Source: Pseudorasbora parva
Taxonomy: Eukaryota > Chordata > Actinopteri > Cypriniformes > Gobionidae
Direction: 5' to 3'
Assembly: GCF_024679245.1 (NCBI RefSeq)
Contig: NC_090172.1
Location: 38,675,653-38,739,652 of the forward strand
DNA: 64,000 bases
Under the pieces are notes generated by a model. The model ran no database searches. It was not told the DNA's origin and saw nothing but the letters and a program-made list of their open reading frames with translations. Both the position numbers and the translations under genes were made by a program. Positions within the stretch are counted from its first letter, which is position 1; every line of letters begins with the position of its first letter. Below, piece after piece: positions 1 to 14,220 of the stretch.

Positions 1-115
1 GGACAGATTGTAAGAGCGGGAGGGGGTAACGTTCTGTAGTAAAGAGTGCAGCACTAATTGGTTTGGGTTAATTGGTATTTTTACTGCAATCACAGGGGAG
101 AGGGACACCAGGCTT

Positions 116-117
<2 letters not shown>

Positions 118-165
<48 letters not shown>
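118..165. repeat. (CA)n microsatellite
   Basis: Uninterrupted CA dinucleotides of about 48 bp. Confidence 0.97.
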
Positions 166-168
<3 letters not shown>

Positions 169-381
169 TGGTGCGCTATCTTTCTGGGGACTCACCATAG
201 GCGTAATGGTTTTTATACTGTATAAACCATATATTCTGTCCCCCTACACTGCCCATGCCCCTAAACCCATCACAGGAAACATTCAGCATTTTTACATTTT
301 CAAAATAACTCATTCTGTTTGATTTTTAAGCTTTTGTACCCATGGGGACCTCAATTTAGGTCTCCACAGTGACACGAGTCT

Positions 382-386
382 CCCCC

Positions 387-417
<31 letters not shown>
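382..417. repeat. poly-C tract followed by short (CA)n
   Basis: A run of about 22 C residues followed directly by CA dinucleotides. Homopolymer length is prone to sequencing error. Confidence 0.95.
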
Positions 418-635
418 GTACACACAACAAAGCTTCTAAAACAGCTAAAGGTCAATAAAGCTGACCTTTCTATATCTTGTTAGAAATTTTTTAATTTCAC
501 TGACAGAAGTTATATAAATGTATATTGATAATAATAATAATTATTATTATTATAAAACCTGAAATTACAGCATCAATTGACAAGACTTAAAATTAATATA
601 TTATTTAATATATGCTAAATATTTGAATATATTAA

Positions 636-640
<5 letters not shown>

Positions 641-692
<52 letters not shown>
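641..692. repeat. (TA)n microsatellite
   Basis: 26 TA units inside a very AT-rich region (about 480-970). Confidence 0.97.
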
Positions 693-699
<7 letters not shown>

Positions 700-745
700 T
701 AAAACATGAATTCACAGTAACAATAAATTAATTTAAACAAAACAT

Positions 746-747
<2 letters not shown>

Positions 748-783
<36 letters not shown>

Positions 784-802
784 TATTATTATTATTATTA
801 TA
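748..802. repeat. (AAT)n/(ATT)n palindromic microsatellite
   Basis: AAT trinucleotides switch to ATT in the middle, so the tract is self-complementary and could fold as a hairpin. A smaller version lies at 528-553. Confidence 0.95.
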
Positions 803-1934
803 ACCTATTACTGATTTTCAAATAATAATCATAATTATCATCATCGTCCTCATCATTATTATTATTATTAACTTTCTAATTGAATAATTACTTTTCTAAC
901 TTTTCTAACTAAAAAATTAATTAATAAATAAACTAAAAAAAAAAACTAAAAAAAAAAAACAATGACAACAACAAAAACAAAGGCATAGAGATAGAGATCC
1001 TGCTCATATTTGGCTTTCATGGTTAACTCATCTGACCATAGTCATCCTCATTCTCATCCTAGTAAATCTCTTTAGCCAATTTTCCAAGAAAAGCACAGCT
1101 CTCCTTTCTAAAAATACATCACAGGGCACGTGGAGCGTTAGCAGCATCTCTGTGATGTTAAGAAATGTTAAGTTGAGTTTCAACACTGTGGGACACAGAG
1201 GAAGTGCCACCTGTTCTCCAGATATGACGGATTTGTTGACTGTTTAAAAAAAGGGGGTGGAAAGAATGAAAGGGTTTACTGTCTTCCTGTGGCACAACTT
1301 CAGAAGACTGGATATATTTTTAGCTTCTAATGTAGAGCAGCCCGGACTCATCCAAAAATCCCTACCATTGAGTTACCAGATGTCTCCTAACCGATAAAGG
1401 TGCCGCCCTGGAAGGGTCCGGTGTGATGTCATCATTGCAGGTATCAACAGGTGAGTGGTGGAGGAGAAAATTAACATATCTCTCCATTTACATCTAGTCA
1501 AAGTGACTTACAATAAAATGCACAAACCAGCTATTATTCTTGTTTATGGCTCTTCAGTGTGGGTCCAGACTAGCCCTTCATGGTACTAACAAAGCCTGTT
1601 TAATTCATTATTAATTGATAGGGGCTTGTATATTCATGAGTGTGTAGTCTTGCCATCATTGTGAAACGTATCAGCTCTCAAGGAGGTCCGCTTTGAGCTC
1701 GCTCAGCTTGTGTGTGTGTTTGTGCATGCGAGTGTTTTGATGTGTAGGTCATTACGCTTTCACTAGCCCTTTGTTTGGCTGTGTGAAAAATCGTTTAGAA
1801 AGGGCAGTCTGGATTGAGACGCCATGTTTATGTTGCAATCAGATCTGAGCGATGAGACACAGGAGGGAGGCTAGCTGTGTGTGCTATTTATTCACTGTTT
1901 CCCTCACTCTCTATTCCCAAGAGCCCTCAAACAA

Positions 1935-2053
<119 letters not shown>

Positions 2054-2409
2054 TGGTAGTCCAATACAAAACATCCCAATATAGATATGCCCATTAGTGG
2101 TCCATGTCTATGTGAGAATGGCTCTGAAACAGAAATAGAAAACATCATTACAGACTGCTGCAGAAGTGCTGAAACACAAGAGTAACATGACAATAAAAAG
2201 AGATAAATAATTATGTCAGATAAATAAATAAATATTATAGCAATATTTAATACATTTTAAATCTAATTTCAAATGTATTTTAAAAAAAAAGTGAATTTAA
2301 TTTTAAAAATCTAAAATTTGAACACCAACTAGTTTTAATATATGTGAAATATATAATAAATGAGTTTCTCAGTTTCTCCCATTCTGTCATACCAGGAAAT
2401 AGATGACAC

Positions 2410-2513
<104 letters not shown>

Positions 2514-3140
2514 AGTGTAACTGGAGGGGTGTCAGTCTCTCTCTCTCTAGTTAGTGGTCTGCTCTGTATCCAAGTCAACGTAGTGAACTTGGCACAACCA
2601 TAAATTTGGACGCCCCCTTCATCAGAGCAGCCACTGGACCCCGCCATAACTCATTTGCACTTGCACACACACACACTTACACACCAGGAACCACTGGGTC
2701 CAACCATAACTCACATACACTCTCAGAGGTCTTTAGATCCCTCTCAGAGGTCATAAACCACATTCTCTCACACACACAGAGGTATGTGGGGGTCCTAGTT
2801 TGAGGTCAGGTGATGGAGCTCTCAGGGTGATATACTGACACCCAGTCTCTCTAACTGGGGTAATGAGTCACAGAGTACGAAACACAGCCCAACTTGTTAT
2901 TTTTTCATTTTGACAAGAAAAACTGCTCGCAGACATCAGGTGATATTTATGTGTATCAGCAGTCAAACAGAGGTTATGGACACGAAACACAAACGCTGCC
3001 CTTTGACGCTGTGGAAGCAGAGTGCAAAAGCCACAGTATGAAGTGCACATCGGTGCTTTCATCTAACATGTCAAATATGACTTAAAGTGGGCAAGGGAAA
3101 AGGACCTCAACCTTAATATATGTCTACAAAGAACAGGGAA

Positions 3141-3142
3141 AA

Positions 3143-3173
<31 letters not shown>

Positions 3174-3205
3174 ATATAAATAAATAAATAAATAAATAAA
3201 TTAAA
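3141..3205. repeat. (AAAT)n microsatellite
   Basis: AAAT tetranucleotides with one broken unit near 3172. Confidence 0.95.
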
Positions 3206-3455
3206 TACATATAAACACACTTCATTTTATTTAAATTATTATTACTATTTTTATTATTATTAATATGGTGAGAAACTAAGGTGGCTTATATGCAAGAAAT
3301 CAAAGAAATATAATAAAACAAACAAATATTTGAATATAATTACACCTTCGTATACAAAGTGGTGTTAAGTCTGGTCATGCTATTCAGAATCACTGTATAT
3401 TCCATCTGTGCAGCCAATTTCAGTGTGCTGCAGATTATGTACGCATACGTTTGTG

Positions 3456-3458
<3 letters not shown>

Positions 3459-3507
<49 letters not shown>
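3459..3507. repeat. (TG)n microsatellite
   Basis: Uninterrupted TG run of about 49 bp. Confidence 0.97.
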
Positions 3508-3509
<2 letters not shown>

Positions 3510-3825
3510 AGAAGTATTGAGCAGGTGGAGCAGGTGATGGAAACTGAAGGAATGTATTTAACAGCAGTACGGCTGAGTAAACATGCAGGTTCATGGGTAA
3601 TGGAGTCTATATCTCACACACAAACACCTTCATGCATGCGAACACAAACATGCAAACTCTTACTGAGTAATGAAGTCCATCAAACTCGCTCTTCTCTTGG
3701 CTCACACATACAGTCTGAAAATTAAATACTCATCTAGGGCTCCCAGTGCACCGCCACAAGCTTAAATCTTGAGTCTTGGTGTTAAACAGCTTCTGGGGCT
3801 CAGTGTGTTCTCTACAGGTAAGAAA

Positions 3826-3977
3826 GAGAGAGGGAGAGGGAGAGGGAGAGGGAGAGGGAGAGGGAGAGGGAGAGGGAGAGGGAGAGGGAGAGGGAGAGGG
3901 AGAGGGAGAGGGAGAGGGAGAGGGAGAGGGAGAGGGGAGAGGAGAGAGAGAGAGAGAGAAGAGGGAGAGAGAGAGAA
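3826..3977. repeat. (GAGAGG)n hexanucleotide satellite with GA tail
   Basis: About 18 near-perfect copies of a purine-only hexamer (3829-3937) followed by an impure GA run. All purines lie on the + strand for about 150 bp. Confidence 0.96.
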
Positions 3978-5514
3978 TTAATCCATTAAGACAGTAAGAA
4001 AGATGCTTACTATAGAAAATCCTTGTGTTTTACATGCAGAGCTCCAGAGAAAACAGTTAGTGTATAGGATTCTACACAGATCCTGCATGCCATCCGACTC
4101 TGAAGTGTATATTGATCACAGTCACATCATATTATTAATCATATGAATGCATTTAGATGCTATGATATGGTCTATTATGACTGATTTACTTGCAAATGTG
4201 CATTTATTAATGTAACTGTAATGCATTCAAAGTCATTATTATATTGGCATCATTTTCATCTGTCAATTCATTATTAACAAACAAACATATAAATACTGCA
4301 AATATAAGCACTCAATGAATTCAGCGGCTTCATGACTAAGCTAAGCAATAAGCATTGCGGGACCACTGTAATTGTACACATAGCTATGTAAAAGCCATCA
4401 TCCATGCATACATATTTCATGAATGCTTCTCCCGAAAAAAACATGTTAAAATGGTAAGAGTGTGTCAGAGAAAAGAGCCCAAACATCCAAAACCGTACAC
4501 AAGAATGTGGACAGTATAGGTCACACACAAGGAGACGTGGGTCACGCTCAAATTGTCCATCAGTCAGACAGGCAGAACTGATTTAGATGCTAAATAATGG
4601 TTTAGATATTCAAAAATTCCATATATATGCGAAAGGCTCCAGTGCACACCGAAGCGGACCCATCAAAGAGCCCCTCGCCACCAAGAACTGGCCTCGAAGA
4701 GCGTCTTTGTGTCTGTTACATTTTCCCGAACCCACAGCCAGTGTGATCTGCTATTAAGTGAACAAATAACATTTGCATTCATTTATTTATATTTATATTA
4801 AATTATGCTGTCTTAAAAAAGAGGAAAAGTCAAGTAAATAAATCACATAAAGATGAAAATGACCAGGACAAACATTTGAGGGTATATTCAGCTGCATTCA
4901 AACATCAAGAATAAATCCAGAGGAATATCACAATAAACTAATCAAGAGGTGCGTTTTGAAGGTTAAAGACATGAGGGCCGCAAATCCCAAAATACCACAA
5001 ATCTGTGTCTGTAGCGCATTACAAAATGAAACAGCAATGCAAACAGATCCTTTTTCCGAGAACATTTATTTGTATCAACATTCAACTGTGGTTCCACTCA
5101 AAAAAATTAATATAAATAGATAATAATGAAAAGATTATTTTAAAGAACTAAATCAAAAGGACAGGAAGTCCATGTTTTGAGCCAGAGAGAGAAAGAATCC
5201 GCACATGGACTTTTTAAATCAAACCCATGTCCTCTCATAGGCCTCCACTGCAGGTCTGCAAACGCAGGATAAAGGGAAGCAGATGATATGCATCACACCC
5301 TGCAAGCACTAATCAGATTTTTGCATGGGCTGGCCAGGAGCTTTTAAAATGGCTGACTTGCTTTGCCAATCATCGTTTATTAAATATAATTTCAAATAAA
5401 AAATATTTAAAGCTTCTTATGTGTGATATGTACATGCAGTAATATGATATTTATACCTACTCTAAATTCTGTGTAAATTATATTAAATCAATTGAATTTG
5501 AAAATGACAAAAAT

Positions 5515-5519
<5 letters not shown>

Positions 5520-5592
<73 letters not shown>
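5520..5592. repeat. (TA)n microsatellite
   Basis: Uninterrupted TA run. A second run lies about 70 bp downstream. Confidence 0.97.
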
Positions 5593-5594
<2 letters not shown>

Positions 5595-5657
5595 GAAAAA
5601 ATTATATATATATATTAAACTAGATTTGATTATATATATACTAACTATATGCAAGTG

Positions 5658-5662
<5 letters not shown>

Positions 5663-5743
<81 letters not shown>
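5663..5743. repeat. (TA)n microsatellite
   Basis: Uninterrupted TA run of about 80 bp, probably continuous with the preceding tract before point changes split them. Confidence 0.97.
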
Positions 5744-5747
<4 letters not shown>

Positions 5748-8700
5748 CTCTTTTAGTCTTATTTTATTTGCTGACGTTTTAGGTGCTAAATAAATATTCT
5801 ATATTTTTTTTCTAGAAAAATGTCTTTAGTCTCTTTTATTTAAATTAAAATCACATGTCTTGAACGTTACTAAATGTTCAAAGATTTGCCTGAGAACAAA
5901 AATCAGATTATCAGTGTGAGATATGTGTATGACTTTGAAAAAGCAAGGTGAATAAACTAGATCTACAGCAGTGTGACAGAACAGTCTGTCTGATTGAGTG
6001 AGCAGTAATGTTGACGGACAACCAAAATCTTGTGATCTGACCCCAAAGACAAAGGTTTAATAATAAATATAGCAGTGTCTGGATTAAAAAGACACCACTC
6101 TGCATTTTTAATGTAAATGTGTGTCTGCATGCTGTTAAAAATGAATGATCCCTGTCTCACCTCAGGGTGAATGTGCGAGGAATGGGGAGCGATAGTCTGC
6201 CCTTGTGTGTGTGCGCTAAGACTAAGCTGTTTCAATCAGGCACAATTTAGTATGAGGGTCTCCAAAGTTCAAATGTAAGGAATGTCTTGGCTAAATCACA
6301 AGGGTCCTAACTGAAAGCACCCTTAAACTTCTGCAACACTCCTTAAACAGTCTCTCACTTTAAAGGAACCCCTCTAACTCTGATCCTACCAGGCTATTAG
6401 AAGGGCAACGGGGATTTTAAATCACCCACAGTGAGAGACAGAAAAAAAGAAAGACGGTCGACTGTTCCTCTGCTTTATTTACACCCGGTTGCAGCCACTG
6501 GTTGGCAGGTACTGTTGGTGTGTGAGTGTTTGTCTATGTTGTGAGTAGGGCACTGGGGCAGGGCTGAAAGGGGTTGGAAGGGTAATGCTAGGGCTATCAC
6601 ATTAACCTGACTGGAGCTCCTCTAATAGGCACCACAGCTTAAATTGATATATCAATTTACTCCCCTCCTGCAGGACTTCAAAGGCCTGCAGTCTTGTTCC
6701 CTTAGCCTTTACCCGCCCCACATCAATCTGCCTGTCTACACTGCATGAGCCTCTCACCAACCCGCAGCACACTACAGCCAATCAGATGACCTGCTCCAAC
6801 AAGAACAGTTCAAACTGGCCAATCAGAAGACAGCCAGGAAGTAGAAATTAATGAATTAATAGCAATAGCAATCTACTGACGGAATCTAAAATAAAAACAA
6901 AAACAAAATGTTGCAACATGAATCCTAAAAATAGGTTATTTTACAATTTTACCTGTGTATATATAACATTAGTGTACTTTCTATTATAATGTCGACAAAT
7001 ACAGCAACAATATTACAGTAGGCCTAATATTAATACTGAAGACCTCTGTAATCATTTACAACAATCGATGACCGTTTTTTTACATCATTCAGACTTAAAA
7101 GTTGTGACCTTTTAAGTCACAAATGCTAAGAAATGTGAATATTTCAAACTAAAAAACAAATGAAACCAACAGAATTCCCCCACATTGTCCCAACTATTCA
7201 ACACGGTTTGAATAAAATAAACTCATTTCAAAGAATTTCAAACGGAACAATACTGCTGAAATGTTAAAGGTTTGAGAGTTGATCAATTAATTAAAAAAAA
7301 GAAGAAAAAAAAGAAGAGCAATACATTTATTAGCTGAACAAGGCCTTTCGTTAGGTCCAAAAAAATCATGTTATTTAGGACAATTGAAGAAATAGTTTGA
7401 AGGAACTACAAATCTGAAATGCATCAGGTCACGCCGAATTTCTACATTTGACTTTTTTTTTATATGAAACGAGAGAAACTGAGTCTGCGGAAAGCAGTGC
7501 CATGGACAGCGGAGAATATTCAAGCATCAAGTCACTGGATGGCATGACTGACCAATCAGAATTGAGTATTCCAGAAAATCGTGTAATAAGAAAACATACT
7601 GATTCCTAATTATCTGCGTAATCATGCAGCCTAATAAAAAACATTACCAATTAGATGCCGCAGAGCTCATGTGCCTTTATTCGAGACCCATAAACAGGAA
7701 CAAAAAGGCTGTACATTTGTTTTGACATGCACCTGTGAGCTGTATTTGTGTTAGCAAGACATTTACAACAGCTGAGATAGAAGCAGATCTTCACAGTTAG
7801 CTCCAGACTCTGTTCTTTTACACGGAATCAAACAACTCGTCTTCCCAGCACAAGCCCTAGAGGGCCATGATGTCATATCCAGTGTAACACCTTGCGGATG
7901 ACTGACACATGTTTCCCATGGAGAGACAGACACACAAACACGCAAATGCACACACGTACCCACACAAATTGAAAGAGTCTTTGTTTTGTCTGACATCTCC
8001 CACCTTATGCTAACCTGTTTTGTCAAAACAATTCCCAGAGAAATTAGATGACACAGATTCGGGAAGATAAGAGCCTAAATCTGCCAGAACCAAACCAACA
8101 GTGACAAACAACACCTGCTTGCAGCTTTCACACAATGCTTTTAGTGCACATATCGATTTACATACGAAACACTGTCAGCTGAGTGACTGATTTGGACAAA
8201 ACAGAAATAATAATAAAAACATTTTCGATGAACCGTCTTTTCTTAATTAAGAACACAGCGCTGATTAGAGTTACTGCTTATCACAGTGACTTTGAAACAA
8301 ATGCTTACATTTTCCAAGGATCTTTGAGTTTAATTCTAAAAAAGAGAGATCATACTGCATCAATATGCTAGAGCGACTAACGGGCTGAAAACGACATGTG
8401 AAATGTTAGGCTGGATAAAGAGGAGAACGGAGTGTGTTGTCAGGTGAGGTTCTTTCTCAAACCCACCTGATCAGAGAGTTTAGACAGAGGGGGGAAATAA
8501 AAAAAATACAGCACACACACACAAAAAAAAAAAACTCCAGGAAGAAAGAGAAGCACTGAAGAGGTTGAAAGAGATTGAGGGAGTTGAGAGGATGTGGAAA
8601 AAGAGAGAGAGGGTCACAAAGTAGACAGGAGCCATGAATACAAAGCAGCTGAGATGTGAGAGAATTTTACAGCAGCTATTGTCTGTCACTCACCCTGTAG

Positions 8701-9519
8701 ATTTGTGATCACAATTTCTCCCCCATCAAGTGTTTCACTTCCACCTGAAGTAACTACCCAACACAAATATGCTTTTTAGCCATCTGTTTCTCTCGCTTGG
8801 TCTTGCAGCGACACACACACACACACTGAGTTTTTTAACACAGAGACAGCAGATATACATGCCCATCCTTCTGCAGTCCTCGCTGCCAGGCCATGTCCTT
8901 GCCAAACACTGACAAGTGTTCACTATTACTAGTGCATTACATCCGTTCTCATCAGACTGAGAAAAGAAATACACATAAACAAAAACATTTAATTATGCTG
9001 TTGAAAAAGATATAAAGTTTCAGAGAAACAAAAGACCAGTGTGTGTGTAGACATCAAGGTGACCTATGGCCTAAAAAAAGATTTAAAAAATAGTCATCCC
9101 CATTCTCTTTGTTTTTGATAGTGTATATTATCACACAAAAAAGGACAGGTTACCTCTACAAAGAACCCCAACACTGCCTATAATATATACCAATCATGTA
9201 ACAATAACATTGTTGGTCTGGCAGCTGGTGGGGAGACAGAAGAAGTACGACCAACCAACTGAATCTAAAATCTCCCCCTATACCCTCAAATAGGGCATTA
9301 TTTGATTGGACAGCCATTTTTAGTGGTGTCCAAAACCATGGTGGACGTTATTGAGTGCACTCATCCAATCCCAAATGTTATAGTATTAGTGAACTAACGT
9401 TAGGGAATAGTGATTGAGGCTTTAGGAGGCGACTCTGATTTCAGCCATTGTTTTAAACCTGCCGCAGTCAGAGCCATCCAGTCCAATGAAGACAGGCAGA
9501 GCCTTCAAGGATCCTACTC

Positions 9520-10550
9520 AATCAATCAATCAATCAATCAATAATTTATTTATATAGCGCCTTACAGCAGCCAAAAGGTGCACAAGGCGCTTTCCAGAAC
9601 AAACATCAAACAACAACATAAAGACAAATACAAACAAACAAGAACAAGACTAAAAGTCAAAAGCTTGATTAAAAAAGTGTGTTTTCAGATGTGCTTTGAA
9701 AATACTCAGCACCGTGATGTTTCGAAGGTGCACAGGGAGTGCATTCCACAACTTAGGTCCTAGAACACTAAATGACCGGCCTCCAAACTTTTTATACCTG
9801 TATGTTGTGGTAACCAGAGAAATTTGATCAGAAGAACGGAGTGTCCTGGCTGGCTGATATATTTTTACTAGTTCAGTGAGGTATACTGGGGCCAAACCAT
9901 GGATGGCCTTAAACACAAACAATAGGATTTTATACTCCACCCTAAACTGCACTGGGAGCCAGTGAAGTGAGCGGAGGACAGGGGTGATGTGTGACCGTTT
10001 AGATGTGTTAGAGAGAAGACGTGCGGCAGCGTTTTGTACCAGTTGAAGGCGACTGAGAAGTGATGTATTTAGTCCAGTGTAGAGGGCATTACAGTAGTCG
10101 ATCCTCGAGCTGATGAAGGCATGAATTGCTTTTTCAAGGTCGGCTCGGGACAAAAAATATTTGACCTTACTAAGAAGTCTTAGCTGGTAAAAACTTGCCT
10201 TCACTACTGCACCAATCTGTTTATCATACTGCATGTTTTTGTCCAAAATAACGCCCAGGTTACGTACAGACGGAGCAAACTGAGGTGTCGTAGGTCCAAA
10301 GGTAAAAGCACTGCTGGATGAATCCGGGCTGAACAGGATGTACTCAGTCTTTTCTTCATTTAAATAAAGGAAATTCTGGGAAAGCCACTGTTTGATGTCC
10401 TGAAGACAATTATAGAGAGGATCCAGTGCCGACCGATTACTCAGTATCACAGGAAGGTAGATCTGGAGGTCGTCGGCATAGAAATGAAAATGAACGTTGT
10501 GTCTGGAGATGAGTTGGAGATGAGAACGCATACTCAGGACAAACAGTGAA
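9520..10550 (-). mobile_element. 5'-truncated L2/CR1-type LINE
   Basis: Reading on the - strand, the element carries the C-terminal part of a non-LTR reverse transcriptase and ends in the L2-style 3' tail: a GGCGCTATATAAATAAA-like sequence then (TTGA)n repeats (about 9520-9545 on the + strand). About 1 kb of a normally several-kb element remains, so the 5' truncation is typical of target-primed insertion. No clear target-site duplication is visible. Confidence 0.85.
9650..10550 (-). pseudogene. LINE reverse transcriptase, C-terminal fragment
   Basis: An open frame of about 300 codons starts just before the catalytic YADD box (HVHFHFYADDLQIY-type context, YADD near 10469-10480) and runs to a stop at 9650. 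After YADD come NEEKTEYILFSP, the LGVILD thumb motif, SRIDYCNALYTGL and LHWLPVQFRVEYKILLFVFKA, all typical of L2/CR1-clade reverse transcriptases. The endonuclease and the first half of the polymerase are missing, so it cannot be active. The unbroken frame suggests a fairly young insertion. The Met at 10570 and the first few residues probably come from flanking DNA. Exact clade is uncertain between L2 and a near relative. Confidence 0.85.
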
Positions 10551-12448
10551 AAAGAAAAACAGACACACACTTAATTCAAAATAAGAATGAACGCATAATA
10601 ACAGTACAAATAACATGCATCTGTAACATCACGATACAATCGAACGATTCTGTTGATTATTTGTTGCTTGAAATAGCTGCTTTGGTGATTTTTAGAAGCA
10701 TCGAGAGACTTATGTTTAATTGTTTTTTTACACATGTTAAATCTGTTCAGTGTTGGGGACCTTCGCATTCAAGACCGTGATCCGTGTGTATCAGTGCGAG
10801 ACAGAGGCAAAATATCCACCCAACTATTCGATCAGTGTGAGCAGGTCAAGAGTTAACGTACGCACAATCACATACACACCCATGCAAACACACTCAAAGT
10901 CCGGAACAAAATTAGCAAAGTGCTAAAACAGCTGTGCTTGGTCATTTATTCAGCAAACACACACAAAATAACCTCACTTTACTGTAAACGATCAAGACCA
11001 CCCAAGCCAGCCACAGGTTTACAACAGATTTAGACCAGATGAGAAACGATAAACTCATTCGACTGCTTCTTTCTTTATTCTGTATTGCTTTGAAGAGTGA
11101 TTGAAAATGATATAAAATTGTTGCTAAACAGCTATATTTTACATGAGTATCACTGGATTAGTGCAAATCGTCCATTTTTTTGATATCCGATGTAGACTAA
11201 GCTGTTCAAACAAGACCCTTTTTTTGGTTAGATACTGATTGTTTTTTTTTAATTGCTGTGTCAAGGAGATCAATATTTTTGTGCGTACTGAAAAACAACA
11301 TCCTGGTAAAATATCTACAGTATAATACTATTAGCAATACACAACTTCATAAATTATAATAGGCCTAAAACGATTCCTTTGGAATACAGGATTAATTTTA
11401 AGTCTGTATATTAATAGTTGTATACATTTATTTTGTTTATTTATTGTATAATTTGTATCTATAATTCTAGAGCTGTCAAATATTTAGGTATTATGTTGCT
11501 CTTCTATTAAAACATTACATTCATTTTCTTTAAACCAGGGTGTTGCAAGAAATCCAAAAATGAATCGTTTGTTTGATGAATCCTGTCAGTACTCTGGTCT
11601 ACTGCACTTGTTCAGTGCATTTGAAAATGATGGTCCAGCACTTGCATTGTCTTGAACGACTCCAGCCGAAAGGCAACATGCTCTGGATCTTCTTTTCTTC
11701 TTCATTCCATTCTGTCTTTTTTTCCCACTTAGTTTATCATTTGTTGGTGAACAGCAGAAAGAAGGAATGGCACGGTCACTGATTCACCACAATAGGTGCC
11801 CGTGGGGGTTGACAGGAGGCACAGTTTGTGGGTGAGGTGTCGAGGCTGGGACAGCTCCAACTCCGTGTCTTTAAAACCATCACTGTTGTGCTACACTAGG
11901 CTACGGGCCAGTGAGTAATCTTCACACAACAAATGTCACGAGGAATTCTGGGTAGCGCACACAAAAAGAGCAAGTCTGTGAAGAGAGGAGAGAGAGGAAG
12001 TGAGACAATGATGAATGATTGGCAAGGTCCTGTTTGTCTCTCGCTCTCAATCTCTTAATTTTTGGCACCAGTCTTATAAAGTTTTTTCGTTGACACTATT
12101 GCATGACAAACTGACAGTAACATTATATCATTTAATGATGTGCGCTTTACAGAACAAGAGTCGTGGCTCAGAGGTCTACTTTCCTTCTCTTTCTCTTTCT
12201 CTCTCCGTCTCTCTTTCTCACGGTGCTCCTCTGTCGGTTGGAAGCCCAGAGCAGGGCTGCTGCAGTGAAGCTCCCGTTACACTGCCTCAGCCTCTCTGTC
12301 ATCTCCGCTAAGCCCAGTGCACCCTGGGAAATTAAATAACCCCATGTCTCAGTTTCTCCCATTGCCCCAATTAGCATATTTTCTGTACAATGGGCATGGT
12401 GTCTAGGATTTTAAAAGGACAGTCATTTAACTATATTTTCTCCACTGA

Positions 12449-12738
12449 AGGCATAGTTCATAAAGATGAAAAATCTTTCATTATTGACTCAATCCCATTC
12501 CAAAACTGTATGACTTTCTTTCAAAACATGAAAACTTTTTTTTTTAAAGAAAAGTCTCACTGTTTTATTTTTTCCATACGATGGATGTCTGGAACAAAAT
12601 CGTCACCAACATGCTTTGGCTATGAACATTCATATCAACAAGACAAATATTATGTTTTGCAGAAGAGTAAGTCATACCAGATTTGGAACGACACAAGTAA
12701 TAATAATGACAATGTTTACTTCTGGGAGAAATATCCCT
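12449..12738. mobile_element. diverged fold-back MITE
   Basis: The left arm (12449-12540) reads like the fish motif TAGTTCA...CATTCCAAAACTGTATGACTTTCTT. The right arm (12660-12738) carries the complement (GTCATACCAGATTTGGAACGA...TCTGGGAGAAATATCCC). Arms are well diverged, so this is an old copy of the family also seen at 16229, 33078 and 59510. Confidence 0.65.
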
Positions 12739-14089
12739 CAATTATATGATTGTGATGCGTTTTATTACTATTTTTTCCAATGCCATATTTCATATATTAT
12801 TATTATCATGTTTAAATATATTCTTTGGAAGAATACTCAATTGGCAAACTGCAGACTACAAAATATTATATGAATAACCGGCCATTCTTCTGCAAGCAAT
12901 ATAGCAATAGTCGGCATGGGAGTCCGGCGCTCTCATGAAGGTTAAAGACCGCAACCTCAGTGTCAGACGCCAGCATGCCTATTGAGGCACAGCTATCACA
13001 TACCAGCATTTTACAGTGAAACTACATCAGTTCCATAAGCTTGTAATCTGCCTCTGTAGGAATCACACAGTATTACTGACGCAAAAGCATTGCAACAATG
13101 TCAGGAAAAAAAAAATATTCATAGATAGCGGAAAGATGTTCAAAAATAATAATAATACTGAAAAATATTTTTCAAAACAAAAAATTGACCTCAAATTGTA
13201 GTTGCGCTTAGCAGTGTATTGTGTCATTCTTCTCACTTCGCCTGTATTGAAATCAACGGAAAGAGTCTGCAAGACACTGACTTGCTGTTTTTGTAGATTC
13301 TCGTTTGTATTATGTAACGTTACATGTCTGAACGGAGAAATAAACAATGCTTTGAAAAAAGTTTTTTGTTAGTTTAGTCTAACAATAACAAAAATGAAAA
13401 GGCAAAGATTGTATGAGCACTTTCTGCACTGCCAAACAGAAGGGATAGACAGAGAGAGAAACGACTATTAAACACATGGGGATTGTGTAATTGACTAAGG
13501 TGGAAATTATTATGGTTTAACAAGGGAACTTAACAGAGCAGGCTCATTCTTTCACACGTCATGTATGCAATCCACATGACATATGTCTCCACACACACAC
13601 ACACACAGGCAGGCAGGCAGTTAGATGCGGTAGCAGGCAGGCATTTAGACAGCATGGTATAAGAGCTCAGTAGGACTGCCACACTCAGTCCAAACCAAAT
13701 GAGACCATGCTGCTTCAAACTAGCCCAGTAGTCTCCAAGGACTCCACACTGATTCTCCACAGCAGATCATTAAAGTCTTGTATTCTCCCTTCTCTCTTTC
13801 TCTTCACACTCCCTCTTGCCTCCTCTCCCTCCCAACCATCTCCGTACAGAAAAAAAGTAGTCTAAATAAAGTTAAAGTCTGAATAAACAAAGGATTTTCT
13901 ACTATGTAATCCCCATCCTTCGTCCTTTCCTCCACTTCCCTGAGATGTGTGTGGAATCTCATTGGCTCTTTCCAAGCTTGTTGCAGTGGTAGCTGGTTCT
14001 CGGTTTAATTGGAAACTTAAATACTTTGGGTAATGTGTGGCCCCTGGGAGCCCTTGCTGCCATTTCACAGACACACATACAGAGAGGGA

Positions 14090-14220
<131 letters not shown>

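Noticed and set aside
3769..3997. Arg-Gly / Glu-Gly repeat protein
   Set aside because: Produced by the GAGAGG hexamer repeat; all frames stay open because the tract lacks T.
9521..9545. (TCAA)n as a CRISPR-like or independent microsatellite
   Set aside because: It is the 3' tail of the L2-type LINE. No CRISPR array is present anywhere; all short-period repeats are simple satellites.
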